From a virus: a DNA stretch of 37,913 bases. The stretch is from positions 1 through 37,913 of the IMG/VR virus record IMGVR_UViG_3300044546_000245, one strand, 5' to 3'. Both the position numbers and the translations under genes were made by a program. Below, one piece after another: positions 17,412-23,983 of the stretch. Under the pieces are notes generated by a model that made no database searches, was not told the DNA's origin, and saw only the letters and a list, made by a program, of their open reading frames with translations. How positions within the stretch are numbered: position 1 is the stretch's first letter; the number at the start of each line of letters is the position of its first letter.

Positions 17412-17998
17412 TATCCGAACCTCACCTGAATGGTTGAGCCAGTGGGCTTGCCCTTGGCAATATTCTCAGCAATCATTTCTTTTTGTCGCTCTCGTTTGTA
17501 ATAGTCCCGAGCGTCTGTCAATTCTCTGAGTGACATCTTTGAAAGGCTGCGACCAGCAATTGAGTAACTAGAAACATCCGAGTCAGCGCGACCAGACAAA
17601 ACACTTTCAATCTTGCCGATCATTATTTGTGCATGAGTCCTCAGATCAGCAGAGGTGAGGTTTAGATCAGCAACGATGTCCCAATATCCCTTGTCCACAG
17701 TCACCCGAGCCGCATCAGAGTTTCGCTCGATATCCGCTTGCCAGACATAACTACCCTTGAGGAAAGCCGCGCTCGTTGCGCTGGTGATGGTGGCTAAAAA
17801 GTCAGTGCCACTGGTTGTGGCTGTGATGTTTATTTCAGCGTCACCACCGCCTTGCACTCGGGCTGTGTATTTGAGTGTGTAAAGTGTAGGAGGGTAGTCA
17901 ACCCCGAGATCGGTGCGTTTCCATTGCTGGAAACTGCCAATCACAATAATTTCTGGCTCCGTTATCGGTGCAGTGCTTGAGTCAAAAAGGTTAGCCAT
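17411..17998 (-). CDS. gpW-like head completion protein with an extra N-terminal domain
   Basis: The last about 70 residues of this 195-residue protein (SVLSGRADSDVSSYSIAGRSLSKMSLRELTDARDYYKRERQKE) match the small gpW connector family, which in lambda is about 68 residues. The first about 120 residues are a beta-rich domain ('LKYTARVQGGGDAEINITATTSGTDFLATITSATSAAFLKGSYVWQADI') not found in lambda W. It lies between the terminase and portal genes, exactly the place of lambda W. The N-terminal domain may be an added outer or stabilising module. Confidence 0.7.
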   Translation of the reverse strand: MANLFDSSTAPITEPEIIVIGSFQQWKRTDLGVDYPPTLYTLKYTARVQGGGDAEINITATTSGTDFLATITSATSAAFLKGSYVWQADIERNSDAARVTVDKGYWDIVADLNLTSADLRTHAQIMIGKIESVLSGRADSDVSSYSIAGRSLSKMSLRELTDARDYYKRERQKEMIAENIAKGKPTGSTIQVRFG

Positions 17999-18028
17999 TA
18001 GCCCCCCGTTTGGGAAATATACACGATT

Positions 18029-19876
18029 CTAACGCCAACCATTGACAAATGACGAATTTGGCTTTTCTCGACTGATTGGTTTGGTTGTTTGAACTACCTC
18101 AGCCGCCTGTTTTCGAAGTGCAGCCCTTTTTGCCAATGATGCAAGATTGACATTTAAAAGGGAAAGGGCAGCCATTGCATAGACCCGAACATCGAGTGCT
18201 TCGTTTCGCGTCCGAGTCTTTACAAACTCACGCCTAGCAAAACCTTTGTGATATCGGGTTGCAATTTTCTCAGCAGTCAGTTGCTTGAAATATTCATCCT
18301 CCCTGCCAACAGGGAAGTGGCAATATCCCGCGCCAGCTTCTTGAATCTTGAAGCGAGAGAACAAAAGTAGTTTGACAGTATCAACACCCACGGGAAACAG
18401 TTTGATCTTGCCGATGTTGTTCTTTGATGGCTTGCCAACAATTGGCTTACCTTCACCGCCCACACCCTTAATCGCAAATATGCGCTTGCCTTCTCGCGGG
18501 TGGACATATTTGTATACCGCTTGAGTGTTGTGGCCGCCAGAGTCCACACAAGTTGCCCTGACAATCATGTCCTCGCCTGACTCATGCTCATAAGTCTGCA
18601 ACAAGAATTCATCGAGGTCTTTCCAGATGTGGGGGGCAGAAGGATCGCCATAAAAGGTTTTATAGGCAATTGACCAAGATTCCTCATCTAAGCCCCAGCC
18701 AACCACCTCAGCCTCAAGTCGATCATCCTGAACGTCAACTCCAGCAGTCAATAAAAGCACATCCTGTGGCACTGTGTCCCATTCCTCAGCCCTGTTTGAC
18801 AATGAGTAGTCATCGACTTGCTCACCATCCTCCTCCCAAGACTCACCAAGATAAGTATTGATCCAGACCCTCAGAGTGGCTGGTTGTTTCTTGGCCTCAA
18901 GGAAGTCTCTGACCCCATCCTCTAAAGGACTCCAAGGGCTATAAAGTGCAGACAAGTGAAAGCCAGCGATCTTGCCTGTTGGTTTGCTTGCGATCCAGCG
19001 ACCTTTCTTGATGGCCTTGGCTCTTTGGTTATCGTCCCAAAGTGACCCGCATTCCTCGCAAACATATTTAGCTGTCTGAGGCTTGTCAGTTTCCCACTTC
19101 ACTTGACCCCATTTCAAGGTCTGCTCATGTTGACAGTCTGGACAATCAATGTGAAACCTTCTCTGATCGCTTTCCTCATAAGCCGATTCAATCCGACTTG
19201 CTCCTTTATTAGTGGGAGTCGAGACAAGTAAGATTTTTCGGTTCCAAAATGTCGTTGCCCTTTTTCTCGCCAATGAAACTGGATCACCCTCAGTGCCAGC
19301 AGAGACAGGGTAGCGATCCACCTCATCACAGAAAACCACCCTGACTGGCCTCGATGCCAAGCTCGATGGAGAGTTTGCACCGCAAGCAGTTACATGGCCA
19401 CCAGCAAAGACTTTGTGCAGTGTCGTGTTGCCTGAGTCCCTTGACCTTGGGTCTTTGACCAAGCCAGCCAGAATGGGAGTGTCTCGCAGCATGGGAGCCA
19501 ATCGATCTTTGCTCCAAGTCTGAGCCATGTCCAGAGTTGGCTGCACCACCAACATGGGGCTTGGGTCTTGAGAGATAAAGAAACCAATGGCATTGTTTAG
19601 GATTTCAGTCTTGCCCACCTGAGCCGATGACATCATCACCACAGTCTCAATGCTGTGGTCAGACAGAGCGTCCATCACGCCTCGTTGATATTCAGCGCGA
19701 GAGGTGTTCCAAGTGCCAGCTTCAGCCGAGGACTCAGGACTTAATTTGCGATAGCGATCAGCCCAATCAGAAATCGACAGTTTCGTTGGTGGCTTCAGTC
19801 TCTTCCAAATCTGCCTCTGAATCGCCTTCTGCAAACTCTCCCTCTGAATTGTTCTGACCGATTCCTCTAATTTCAT
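18029..19876 (-). CDS. Terminase large subunit (lambda GpA family)
   Basis: This 615-residue ATP-dependent packaging motor and nuclease has 'SISDWADRYRKLSPESSAEAGTW' near residue 34, typical of GpA. The Walker A-type loop is SSAQVGKTE (83-91) and the Walker B is VVFCDEVD (180-187). A zinc-binding CPDCQ...CEECG pair follows (about 245-275), and 'TAGVDVQDDRLEAEVVGW' starts the RNase-H-like nuclease. GpA relatives usually cut at cos. The ATG at 19876 has GAGG upstream. A TTG at 19834 behind a strong GAGGGAGAG is an alternative start. The frame overlaps the small subunit gene by 110 bases. Confidence 0.95.
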   Translation of the reverse strand: MKLEESVRTIQRESLQKAIQRQIWKRLKPPTKLSISDWADRYRKLSPESSAEAGTWNTSRAEYQRGVMDALSDHSIETVVMMSSAQVGKTEILNNAIGFFISQDPSPMLVVQPTLDMAQTWSKDRLAPMLRDTPILAGLVKDPRSRDSGNTTLHKVFAGGHVTACGANSPSSLASRPVRVVFCDEVDRYPVSAGTEGDPVSLARKRATTFWNRKILLVSTPTNKGASRIESAYEESDQRRFHIDCPDCQHEQTLKWGQVKWETDKPQTAKYVCEECGSLWDDNQRAKAIKKGRWIASKPTGKIAGFHLSALYSPWSPLEDGVRDFLEAKKQPATLRVWINTYLGESWEEDGEQVDDYSLSNRAEEWDTVPQDVLLLTAGVDVQDDRLEAEVVGWGLDEESWSIAYKTFYGDPSAPHIWKDLDEFLLQTYEHESGEDMIVRATCVDSGGHNTQAVYKYVHPREGKRIFAIKGVGGEGKPIVGKPSKNNIGKIKLFPVGVDTVKLLLFSRFKIQEAGAGYCHFPVGREDEYFKQLTAEKIATRYHKGFARREFVKTRTRNEALDVRVYAMAALSLLNVNLASLAKRAALRKQAAEVVQTTKPISREKPNSSFVNGWR

Positions 19877-20318
19877 TGAGTGCCTCGTTTATTGCGTCTT
19901 CTAAAATAGACTTTATTTCCTGAGTGTTGTCAGCCGTGTAGATTTGGGCTGCACACTTGCTTGGGATTGAAATCATCTTTGCCCTGAAGTTGGTCAACTG
20001 CTCACCAAAATCATTGGCCACCTTTTCAATCTCAACCAAGACCCCTTGCTCTTTCATCAAGTTAAGTTCAGCAAGTCCAGCCTCAGCCGCCATCTTTCTC
20101 CGCTTGGCTTCCTCCAAGTCGATTGCGTCTTGGTTGCCGATCAGGTTCTCAACCTTTTTCTTTTCCATCCAAGCCACGACATCTGCTGTCATGAATTGCG
20201 ATCCCAATCTGCCCCGACCTTTCTTGACAATTGGGAAATCATGCAAGCCCTGCATATCGGTAATCCACTTTTCAGAGCGTCCGATGATTTCAGCAAGTTG
20301 AGTTTTGTTGACTATCAA
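19767..20318 (-). CDS. Terminase small subunit (Nu1-like)
   Basis: This 183-residue DNA-recognition subunit of the packaging motor has an N-terminal helix-turn-helix (KTQLAEIIGRSEKWITDMQGLHDFPIVKKGRGRLGSQFMTADVVAWM, about 4-50) matching Nu1. A coiled central region (about 60-110) follows, and a very acidic C-terminus. The start is TTG, supported by AAGGA 6 bases upstream. It lies immediately after the candidate cos region, as in lambda. The acidic tail is encoded in the region shared with the start of the large-subunit gene. Confidence 0.9.
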   Translation of the reverse strand: MIVNKTQLAEIIGRSEKWITDMQGLHDFPIVKKGRGRLGSQFMTADVVAWMEKKKVENLIGNQDAIDLEEAKRRKMAAEAGLAELNLMKEQGVLVEIEKVANDFGEQLTNFRAKMISIPSKCAAQIYTADNTQEIKSILEDAINEALNEIRGIGQNNSEGEFAEGDSEADLEETEATNETVDF

Positions 20319-20380
20319 TTGTCATCCTTGTGCATTAAAACCGACAAAGGTTAGGGTTATCACTAGGCGAAAGTCGTGCT

Positions 20381-20444
20381 CGCGTATTACCCGCAAGGGT
20401 ACTTGCGTCACAGTACCTTGGAGGGGGGGTGTTGTCAGCGTATA
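20381..20444. other. Candidate cos / terminase recognition region
   Basis: The 126-base gap upstream of the small terminase gene holds two overlapping perfect inverted repeats, CGCAAG-GGTA-CTTGCG (20392-20407) and GGTACT-N8-AGTACC (20398-20417), next to a run of seven G (20423-20429). In lambda, cos lies in this position and is an imperfect palindrome. No gene is seen in the gap. Function is inferred from position and symmetry. Confidence 0.45.
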
Positions 20445-21089
20445 TCACTTTGCACTTGCCATCGCTCGTTTTAGGTTCTGCCTGAACTTCATCGCATAGC
20501 CATCATTTCGAGAGAAGACCACACCCTCAACGAACGTCCCCATCGGGAACTTTGGTGTGTATTGAGCCTTGTCTGCATACTTGGCAACCATCCTGATCTT
20601 TTCACCGCTACCCTTTGACTTGCGTCCATAGCGTTCCCAGATGCCCTCGTATTGCTCACCAGTCCGACCACTTGGGATTCCCTTAAAGAACTTACCTTTA
20701 TCGTCAATCATTTGCTTCAAGACTCCCCTTGGGATGTTGCCGTATTGGTTCAGCTTGGACTGCTTAGTCGCCACAAGGATTGCTTTGCGTTTGGGAAATC
20801 TTGTGCCGCCTTGCACCATGAACTTCATGTATTCAGCGCGAGCAGGGTCAATAAACACTGTGGCAATAAGGTCACGTTTGTTCGAGCGTTTGTAACGAAA
20901 GCCCTTGCGTGTAAATGGTGTCGCACCACCCTCGAATGTCTCCTGAGTCTTATTAGGCAATACCTTCTGACTTAGGTTGAACGCGATGTCGTTCAGGGTC
21001 TTGCTGGCTGCAAAGGGAATCTGATCCTTTTGCACTGTGTTCAAGAATCTGGTGGCCTTGTCAATGTCAACCTTTACATTGATTTGCAT
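20445..21089 (-). CDS. Minor tail protein Z-like
   Basis: This 214-residue protein (MQINVKVDIDKATRFLNTVQKDQIPFAASKTLNDIAFNLSQKVL) has 'GATPFTRKGFRYKRSNKRDLIATVFIDPARAEYMKFMVQGGTRFPKRKAILV' and 'NQYGNIPRGVLKQMI', the hallmarks of the lambda Z family. It is unusual here in lying upstream of the terminase genes, the first gene of the late unit, directly behind a terminator. GGAGACACC precedes the ATG. Confidence 0.75.
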   Translation of the reverse strand: MQINVKVDIDKATRFLNTVQKDQIPFAASKTLNDIAFNLSQKVLPNKTQETFEGGATPFTRKGFRYKRSNKRDLIATVFIDPARAEYMKFMVQGGTRFPKRKAILVATKQSKLNQYGNIPRGVLKQMIDDKGKFFKGIPSGRTGEQYEGIWERYGRKSKGSGEKIRMVAKYADKAQYTPKFPMGTFVEGVVFSRNDGYAMKFRQNLKRAMASAK

Positions 21090-21098
21090 GGTGTCTCC

Positions 21099-21124
21099 AA
21101 AAAAAAGAGGGCATGACCCCTCTT
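21099..21124 (-). terminator. Rho-independent terminator ahead of the late genes
   Basis: Minus strand: a 7-bp stem AAGAGGG/CCCTCTT with a 6-base loop (21124-21105) followed by eight T (to 21099). It ends 10 bases before the start of the Z-like gene. It should stop leftward early transcription and any transcript started at the promoter at 21153-21181. Confidence 0.88.
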
Positions 21125-21152
21125 AAAGTTCAATGGCAACTGAACGTAATTG

Positions 21153-21181
21153 ATTCTAGGGAGCAAATAAGTTTTGTACAT
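21153..21181 (-). promoter_or_regulatory. Candidate late promoter
   Basis: Minus strand: ATGTAC (21181-21176), 17-base spacer, TAGAAT (21158-21153). The start would be about 20-25 bases before the terminator hairpin. A second small hairpin (GTTCA...TGAAC) lies in the leader. The layout resembles a promoter-terminator pair controlled by antitermination. Confidence 0.5.
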
Positions 21182-21219
21182 TGGGTTGCCTTTAATTCGA
21201 GCATCATTCGTGCTGCAAT

Positions 21220-21504
21220 TTAAAATGGAATATCAGAGTCATCGCTCTGGAATATCGGTTTAATCTTTGCTGTTGGATTATCTATAGCATTATCTTCACG
21301 CTTGATCTTTGGCTTTCCAATCTTAATTTGAAACCACCATTCACCTTTTTGTGTCTTAGCTGGTTTGAGGTTGAGATAATGAACATCTCCATTTGGCAAG
21401 ATAATCTCACCAGAATATGGATAGTGCCAGTCTTCTGTCTTGTCTACGTTGACAAATGCCGATCCATCGCCAGCTCTCTTTTCATATTTTTTGTCGTATG
21501 CCAT
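21220..21504 (-). CDS. Hypothetical protein with SSB-like acidic C-terminus
   Basis: This 94-residue protein (MAYDKKYEKRAGDGSAFVNVDKTEDWHYPYSGEI...) has a small beta-rich body ('YSGEIILPNGDVHYLNLKPAKTQKGEWWFQIKIGKPK'). Its last residues, QSDDSDIPF, closely resemble the C-terminal tip by which bacterial SSB recruits partners. The second of two consecutive ATGs fits AGGAG spacing better. A DNA-metabolism role is possible, with the tip perhaps contacting host replication proteins. The body is not a recognised OB-fold. Confidence 0.55.
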   Translation of the reverse strand: MAYDKKYEKRAGDGSAFVNVDKTEDWHYPYSGEIILPNGDVHYLNLKPAKTQKGEWWFQIKIGKPKIKREDNAIDNPTAKIKPIFQSDDSDIPF

Positions 21505-21507
21505 CAT

Positions 21508-21892
21508 CTATCTCCTTTGGTTAAAAATCTGTCCGTTGTGTACAAACCTCATAAAACGCGCTGTAAGCCTTTGGGAAGTGTACAGGCTACCACCCTAGCC
21601 ACCCATGTTTTTAAAGGGCAGGGCAGTGGCTTCTGTGTGCCTTCAAATCGATTTGTGACTGTCATGGTGTGTTGTGTATTCATCTGCATCTTTTTTAAAA
21701 CTCTGTTCTGCGTGACCAAGCCTGTAAACGCTGTGAAAACCTTGGTTACGCTGAAGACATTAGGTTAACCTCTTAAAGATTAAAGTATTAAGTTAAATGT
21801 TAACCTTATGGTGTGTTCATCTGTTTAGCGTAACCTGCTGGTTACCAACATGGTTACCAACACGATGTTTTCATGGGTAACCTGCTGGTTAC
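21508..21892. other. Non-coding region between the winged-helix gene and the SSB-tailed gene
   Basis: These 385 bases have no convincing gene. A plus-strand open frame crosses them but is antisense to the SSB-tailed gene and has no ribosome site or recognisable product. The right end carries GGTTACC-type repeats (21830-21892). A TGTACA motif (21540) lies upstream of the SSB-tailed gene and another at 21577. It probably carries the promoter for the SSB-tailed gene and binding sites for a regulator or initiator. Confidence 0.5.
21830..21892. repeat. GTAACC-N4-GGTTAC inverted repeats and direct copies
   Basis: GTAACCTGCTGGTTAC occurs twice (21830-21845 and 21877-21892), each a perfect 6-bp inverted repeat. 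TGGTTACCAACA occurs twice in tandem (21839-21850 and 21851-21862). Half-sites are also seen near 21745 and 21766. The array ends exactly at the stop codon of the winged-helix gene. It looks like an operator or initiator-binding cluster. Confidence 0.7.
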
Positions 21893-22369
21893 CTAAGAAC
21901 TCCTGTTTTTGAGCATTTGAATGTGTTCTTTCATTGCCCGAACTGTCGGACTCTCAGTCCCTTTGTTTGTGCTTGGGCTGTCCAGTTGAGGCTGCTTGTT
22001 GAATGCTTTGCTGATCATCTGGATCACATTTTTTTGTGCTACAACATCTATGCTTTTATCATCAACCTCTAGTTGACTAACATTAGGTTGAGACTCTTCA
22101 AACAGCACTCTCAAGGTGTTGCTGTGATTATTGCGATAACCCTTTTTGATTATCTCGATATAGCCTAAGTTTCTCAGCAATATAATCTGTCTAGTAATGG
22201 CTGGCCGAGAAACTCCCATGTCTTCAGATAATGACTTCTGACTCACCCAAGTAATCCCTTGCTTGTTGCAATAACTGCAAACAAGGCAAAGAATTCTGAA
22301 TGAGTTGTCGCTTAATCTCATGTCATTTAATGCCCTGATTGGGGCAATAAAGAACTGCCTAGAAGTCAT
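21893..22369 (-). CDS. Winged-helix DNA-binding protein
   Basis: In this 158-residue protein, residues about 10-75 form a winged helix ('LSDNSFRILCLVCSYCNKQGITWVSQKSLSEDMGVSRPAITRQIILLRNLGYIEII') with a clear recognition helix (SRPAITRQIILL). The C-terminal half is polar and probably disordered. It could be a replication-initiation protein of the lambda-O type or a transcription regulator. The GGTTACC array directly behind the gene is a possible binding site. The start lies next to the stop of the methyltransferase reading frame that ends at 22370. Confidence 0.7.
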   Translation of the reverse strand: MTSRQFFIAPIRALNDMRLSDNSFRILCLVCSYCNKQGITWVSQKSLSEDMGVSRPAITRQIILLRNLGYIEIIKKGYRNNHSNTLRVLFEESQPNVSQLEVDDKSIDVVAQKNVIQMISKAFNKQPQLDSPSTNKGTESPTVRAMKEHIQMLKNRSS

Positions 22370-22585
22370 TTAAGAGTCTCCATGCGGTTGCTGCACAAAA
22401 GGCCACTTGCCCGTTGCCAGCGGCTTTAAGTCTGTCCATCCTGTCGGCCACCCCATTAACCATTCGTAGAGGTTCGGGTTTATTGAATGTGGGATATGAG
22501 TTCCATTCTTGATTGCATTTTTGTACGCTCCAGAACCTCCGCAATTCCCGCCTCCGCTTGGAGTTGTTGGCGTGGGCCAATTGTC
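22370..22585 (-). pseudogene. C-terminal part of the methyltransferase, out of frame
   Basis: After the 13-base C run the frame offset from the N-terminal part reads DNWPTPTTPSGGGNCGGSG, then NPNLYEWLMGWPTGWTDLKP and stops one base before the next gene's ATG. WPTPT and EWLMGWP.GWTDLKP are typical ends of phage cytosine methyltransferases. One extra C (or two fewer) in the run would join it to the catalytic part. The third frame, ending at 22359, also carries a methyltransferase-like motif X (RLKAAGNGQV). Confidence 0.65.
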
Positions 22586-23088
22586 GGGGGGGGGGGGGCG
22601 TGAGCGACAATCCAGATTCGATCCCTTTGGTGTTTTGCACCAACGTCTGCTGCTCCCACAACTCCCCATCTAGCATCAAACCCCATTTGGGCAAGATCGC
22701 ACAAAACTCTGTCGAGTCCTCGAATAGTAAGCATTGGGGAGTTCTCAATGAATGCGTATCTGGGTTGTACTTCGCAAATGACCCTTGCCATTTCCTTCCA
22801 GAGTCCTGATCGCTCGCCATCAAGTCCTGCGCCTTTTCCTGCGGCTGACAAATCTTGGCAAGGGAATCCTCCTGAGACAACATCGATTTTTCCTCTCCAT
22901 GGCTTCCCATCGAATGTACAAATGTTGTCCCAGATAGGGAATCGAGGTAGGAATCCATCAGCTTGCCGTTGCAGTAAAACTCTGCGTGGGTAATCTTCGA
23001 TTTCAACGGCACACACAGTTCTCCACCCGAGCAAATGTCCTGCAAGGATTCCTCCTCCTGCACCCGCAAATAATGCCAACTCATTCAT
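22480..23088 (-). CDS. DNA (cytosine-5) methyltransferase, truncated by a frameshift at a C run
   Basis: This 202-residue product, as sequenced, transfers methyl groups to cytosine in DNA, usually for protection from host restriction. Motif I is FAGAGG (7-12), motif IV is GGFPCQD with nucleophile C77, motif VI is ENSP (115-118) and motif VIII is HQRDRIW (153-159). The frame then enters thirteen C (22598-22586), leaves the family pattern and stops at 22480, so the target-recognition part and motifs IX-X are lost in this frame. It starts with an ATGA overlap with the preceding gene. Either the gene is phase-variable or the run length is a sequencing error. Confidence 0.88.
   Translation of the reverse strand: MNELALFAGAGGGILAGHLLGWRTVCAVEIEDYPRRVLLQRQADGFLPRFPIWDNICTFDGKPWRGKIDVVSGGFPCQDLSAAGKGAGLDGERSGLWKEMARVICEVQPRYAFIENSPMLTIRGLDRVLCDLAQMGFDARWGVVGAADVGAKHQRDRIWIVAHAPPPPTIGPRQQLQAEAGIAEVLERTKMQSRMELISHIQ
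22586..22598. repeat. 13-base G (plus) / C (minus) homopolymer
   Basis: Thirteen consecutive G on the plus strand inside the methyltransferase gene, by far the longest homopolymer in the window. Runs of this kind slip during replication and are a known basis of phase variation. They are also a common site of sequencing error. Confidence 0.95.
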
Positions 23089-23321
23089 GCAACCCGTTCA
23101 TTGTTTCTTATCCACCGCATCCACTGGCGTATCCGCTGCTCTGCGTTTTCTCCATAGACTTTTTCTGATGTAGCTAAGTGCCTGTCCACTAAGGCTTTGT
23201 CTTTGTTGCTCAACTCGTAAGTCGTCAGCAACTCCCTTGCTCTGGCTATCTCCAAGATCGTCCGATCTGGCTCCACTGGCCCTTTGTGTTTGTGCTTGTG
23301 TGGCTGCCATGTTTTTTTCAT
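23085..23321 (-). CDS. Hypothetical basic protein, 78 aa
   Basis: This frame (MKKTWQPHKHKHKGPVEPDRTILEIARARELL...) ends NERVA with an ATGA overlap onto the methyltransferase start. That overlap is the linkage used throughout this operon, which supports the frame. It has a His/Lys-rich start and two likely amphipathic helices. It overlaps the helix-turn-helix gene (23098-23541) by 224 bases in another frame, and its ribosome site is weak, so it may instead be reached by a frameshift from that gene. Confidence 0.5.
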   Translation of the reverse strand: MKKTWQPHKHKHKGPVEPDRTILEIARARELLTTYELSNKDKALVDRHLATSEKVYGENAEQRIRQWMRWIRNNERVA

Positions 23322-23541
23322 CTGGTTTTGGGCAATGTTGAGGAACTTCGACCACACACCACACAGCAGCCCACTGGCCTCGATGTGGGCCTGTCCATCT
23401 GTCTATGTATGCGTCACCCATCGACTTAATGGACTTATTCAAAGTTCTTACGTCAATCTGCAATGACCACTGAATTTGTTTGACTGTTAAGCCATCAGAC
23501 CCAGCCAGCAGTTCTCTGATCTTTTGGTGGTGTGCGTTCAT
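23098..23541 (-). CDS. Small helix-turn-helix protein
   Basis: The N-terminal about 80 residues of this 147-residue protein (MNAHHQKIRELLAGSDGLTVKQIQWSLQIDVRTLNKSIKSM..YIDRWTGPHRGQWAAVWCVVEVPQHCPKP) form a winged-helix-like domain seen in many phage early regions. After about residue 83 the sequence becomes low-complexity (AATQAQTQRASGARSDD), coinciding with the start of the overlapping 78-residue frame. The real protein may therefore effectively end near there. The start overlaps the preceding stop (ATGA). Confidence 0.65.
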   Translation of the reverse strand: MNAHHQKIRELLAGSDGLTVKQIQWSLQIDVRTLNKSIKSMGDAYIDRWTGPHRGQWAAVWCVVEVPQHCPKPDEKNMAATQAQTQRASGARSDDLGDSQSKGVADDLRVEQQRQSLSGQALSYIRKSLWRKRRAADTPVDAVDKKQ

Positions 23542-23813
23542 TGATGGCTCCTTGTTCTAATTGCCTGAGCAACGTCTGGCAACTCATAAGCATCACAAAG
23601 CCTTGCGCAGTTCTCGCGCTCGGTATTGATTGCGGATTTAATTGTTGAATGCAAAAGGTGCGCTTGGGCTGTCAAATCAAACTCATCCTGAGCCTTTAAT
23701 CCCGCTTTTATTGCGTCAATGGCAATCTGCCAATCTGCTTGGCAACCACAGCAATCAGGAGGATTAGGGCCAAGCGCATCCAAGGCAATCCTTAGTGCTT
23801 GTTCTTTTGTCAT
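23538..23813 (-). CDS. Hypothetical protein, 91 aa
   Basis: The ATG at 23813 has GAAGG 7 bases upstream and overlaps the zinc-ribbon stop (ATGA). The earlier in-frame codons are rejected because they lie inside that gene. The protein (MTKEQALRIALDALGPNPPDCCGCQADWQIAIDAIKAGL) is mostly helical with a CCGC cluster at about 21-24. It resembles the small helical early proteins common in phages. No function is assigned. Confidence 0.6.
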   Translation of the reverse strand: MTKEQALRIALDALGPNPPDCCGCQADWQIAIDAIKAGLKAQDEFDLTAQAHLLHSTIKSAINTERENCARLCDAYELPDVAQAIRTRSHQ

Positions 23814-23983
23814 TTGTAAGCCTTCATCTTGTCCACCCAGCAGACTGCGCAATACCACCGCTGAGTGCTTGTTTGAACTCCACCTTCTGGTGGTTTCTTA
23901 GCCTCACACTTGTGACAATGTTTGTATTGACTGCTATTTTTTAGACTGTTTGGCAGTGAAATTTGGTGTGCAGCAAAGCTCAT
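23810..23983 (-). CDS. Small zinc-ribbon-like protein, 57 aa
   Basis: A short gene (MSFAAHQISLPNSLKNSSQY...) with two CxxC knuckles, CHKC (23-26) and CAVC (45-48), the arrangement of a four-Cys zinc ribbon. AAAGG lies 7 bases ahead of its ATG, and both ends join their neighbours by ATGA overlaps (nuclease upstream, 91-aa protein downstream). That fills what would otherwise be a gap in a tightly packed operon. Nucleic-acid or protein contact is likely. The exact role is unknown. Confidence 0.7.
   Translation of the reverse strand: MSFAAHQISLPNSLKNSSQYKHCHKCEAKKPPEGGVQTSTQRWYCAVCWVDKMKAYK

Noticed and set aside
21328-21768. Plus-strand open frame of 146 codons
   Set aside because: It is antisense to the SSB-tailed gene, has no ribosome site and its product matches no pattern. 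It reflects the gene-free region plus a shadow of the minus-strand gene.
23311-23330. A second A AAA AAC heptamer in register in the helix-turn-helix gene
   Set aside because: A -1 slip here leads to a stop after about 21 codons and not into the 78-residue frame, which is +1. No programmed frameshift is supported.
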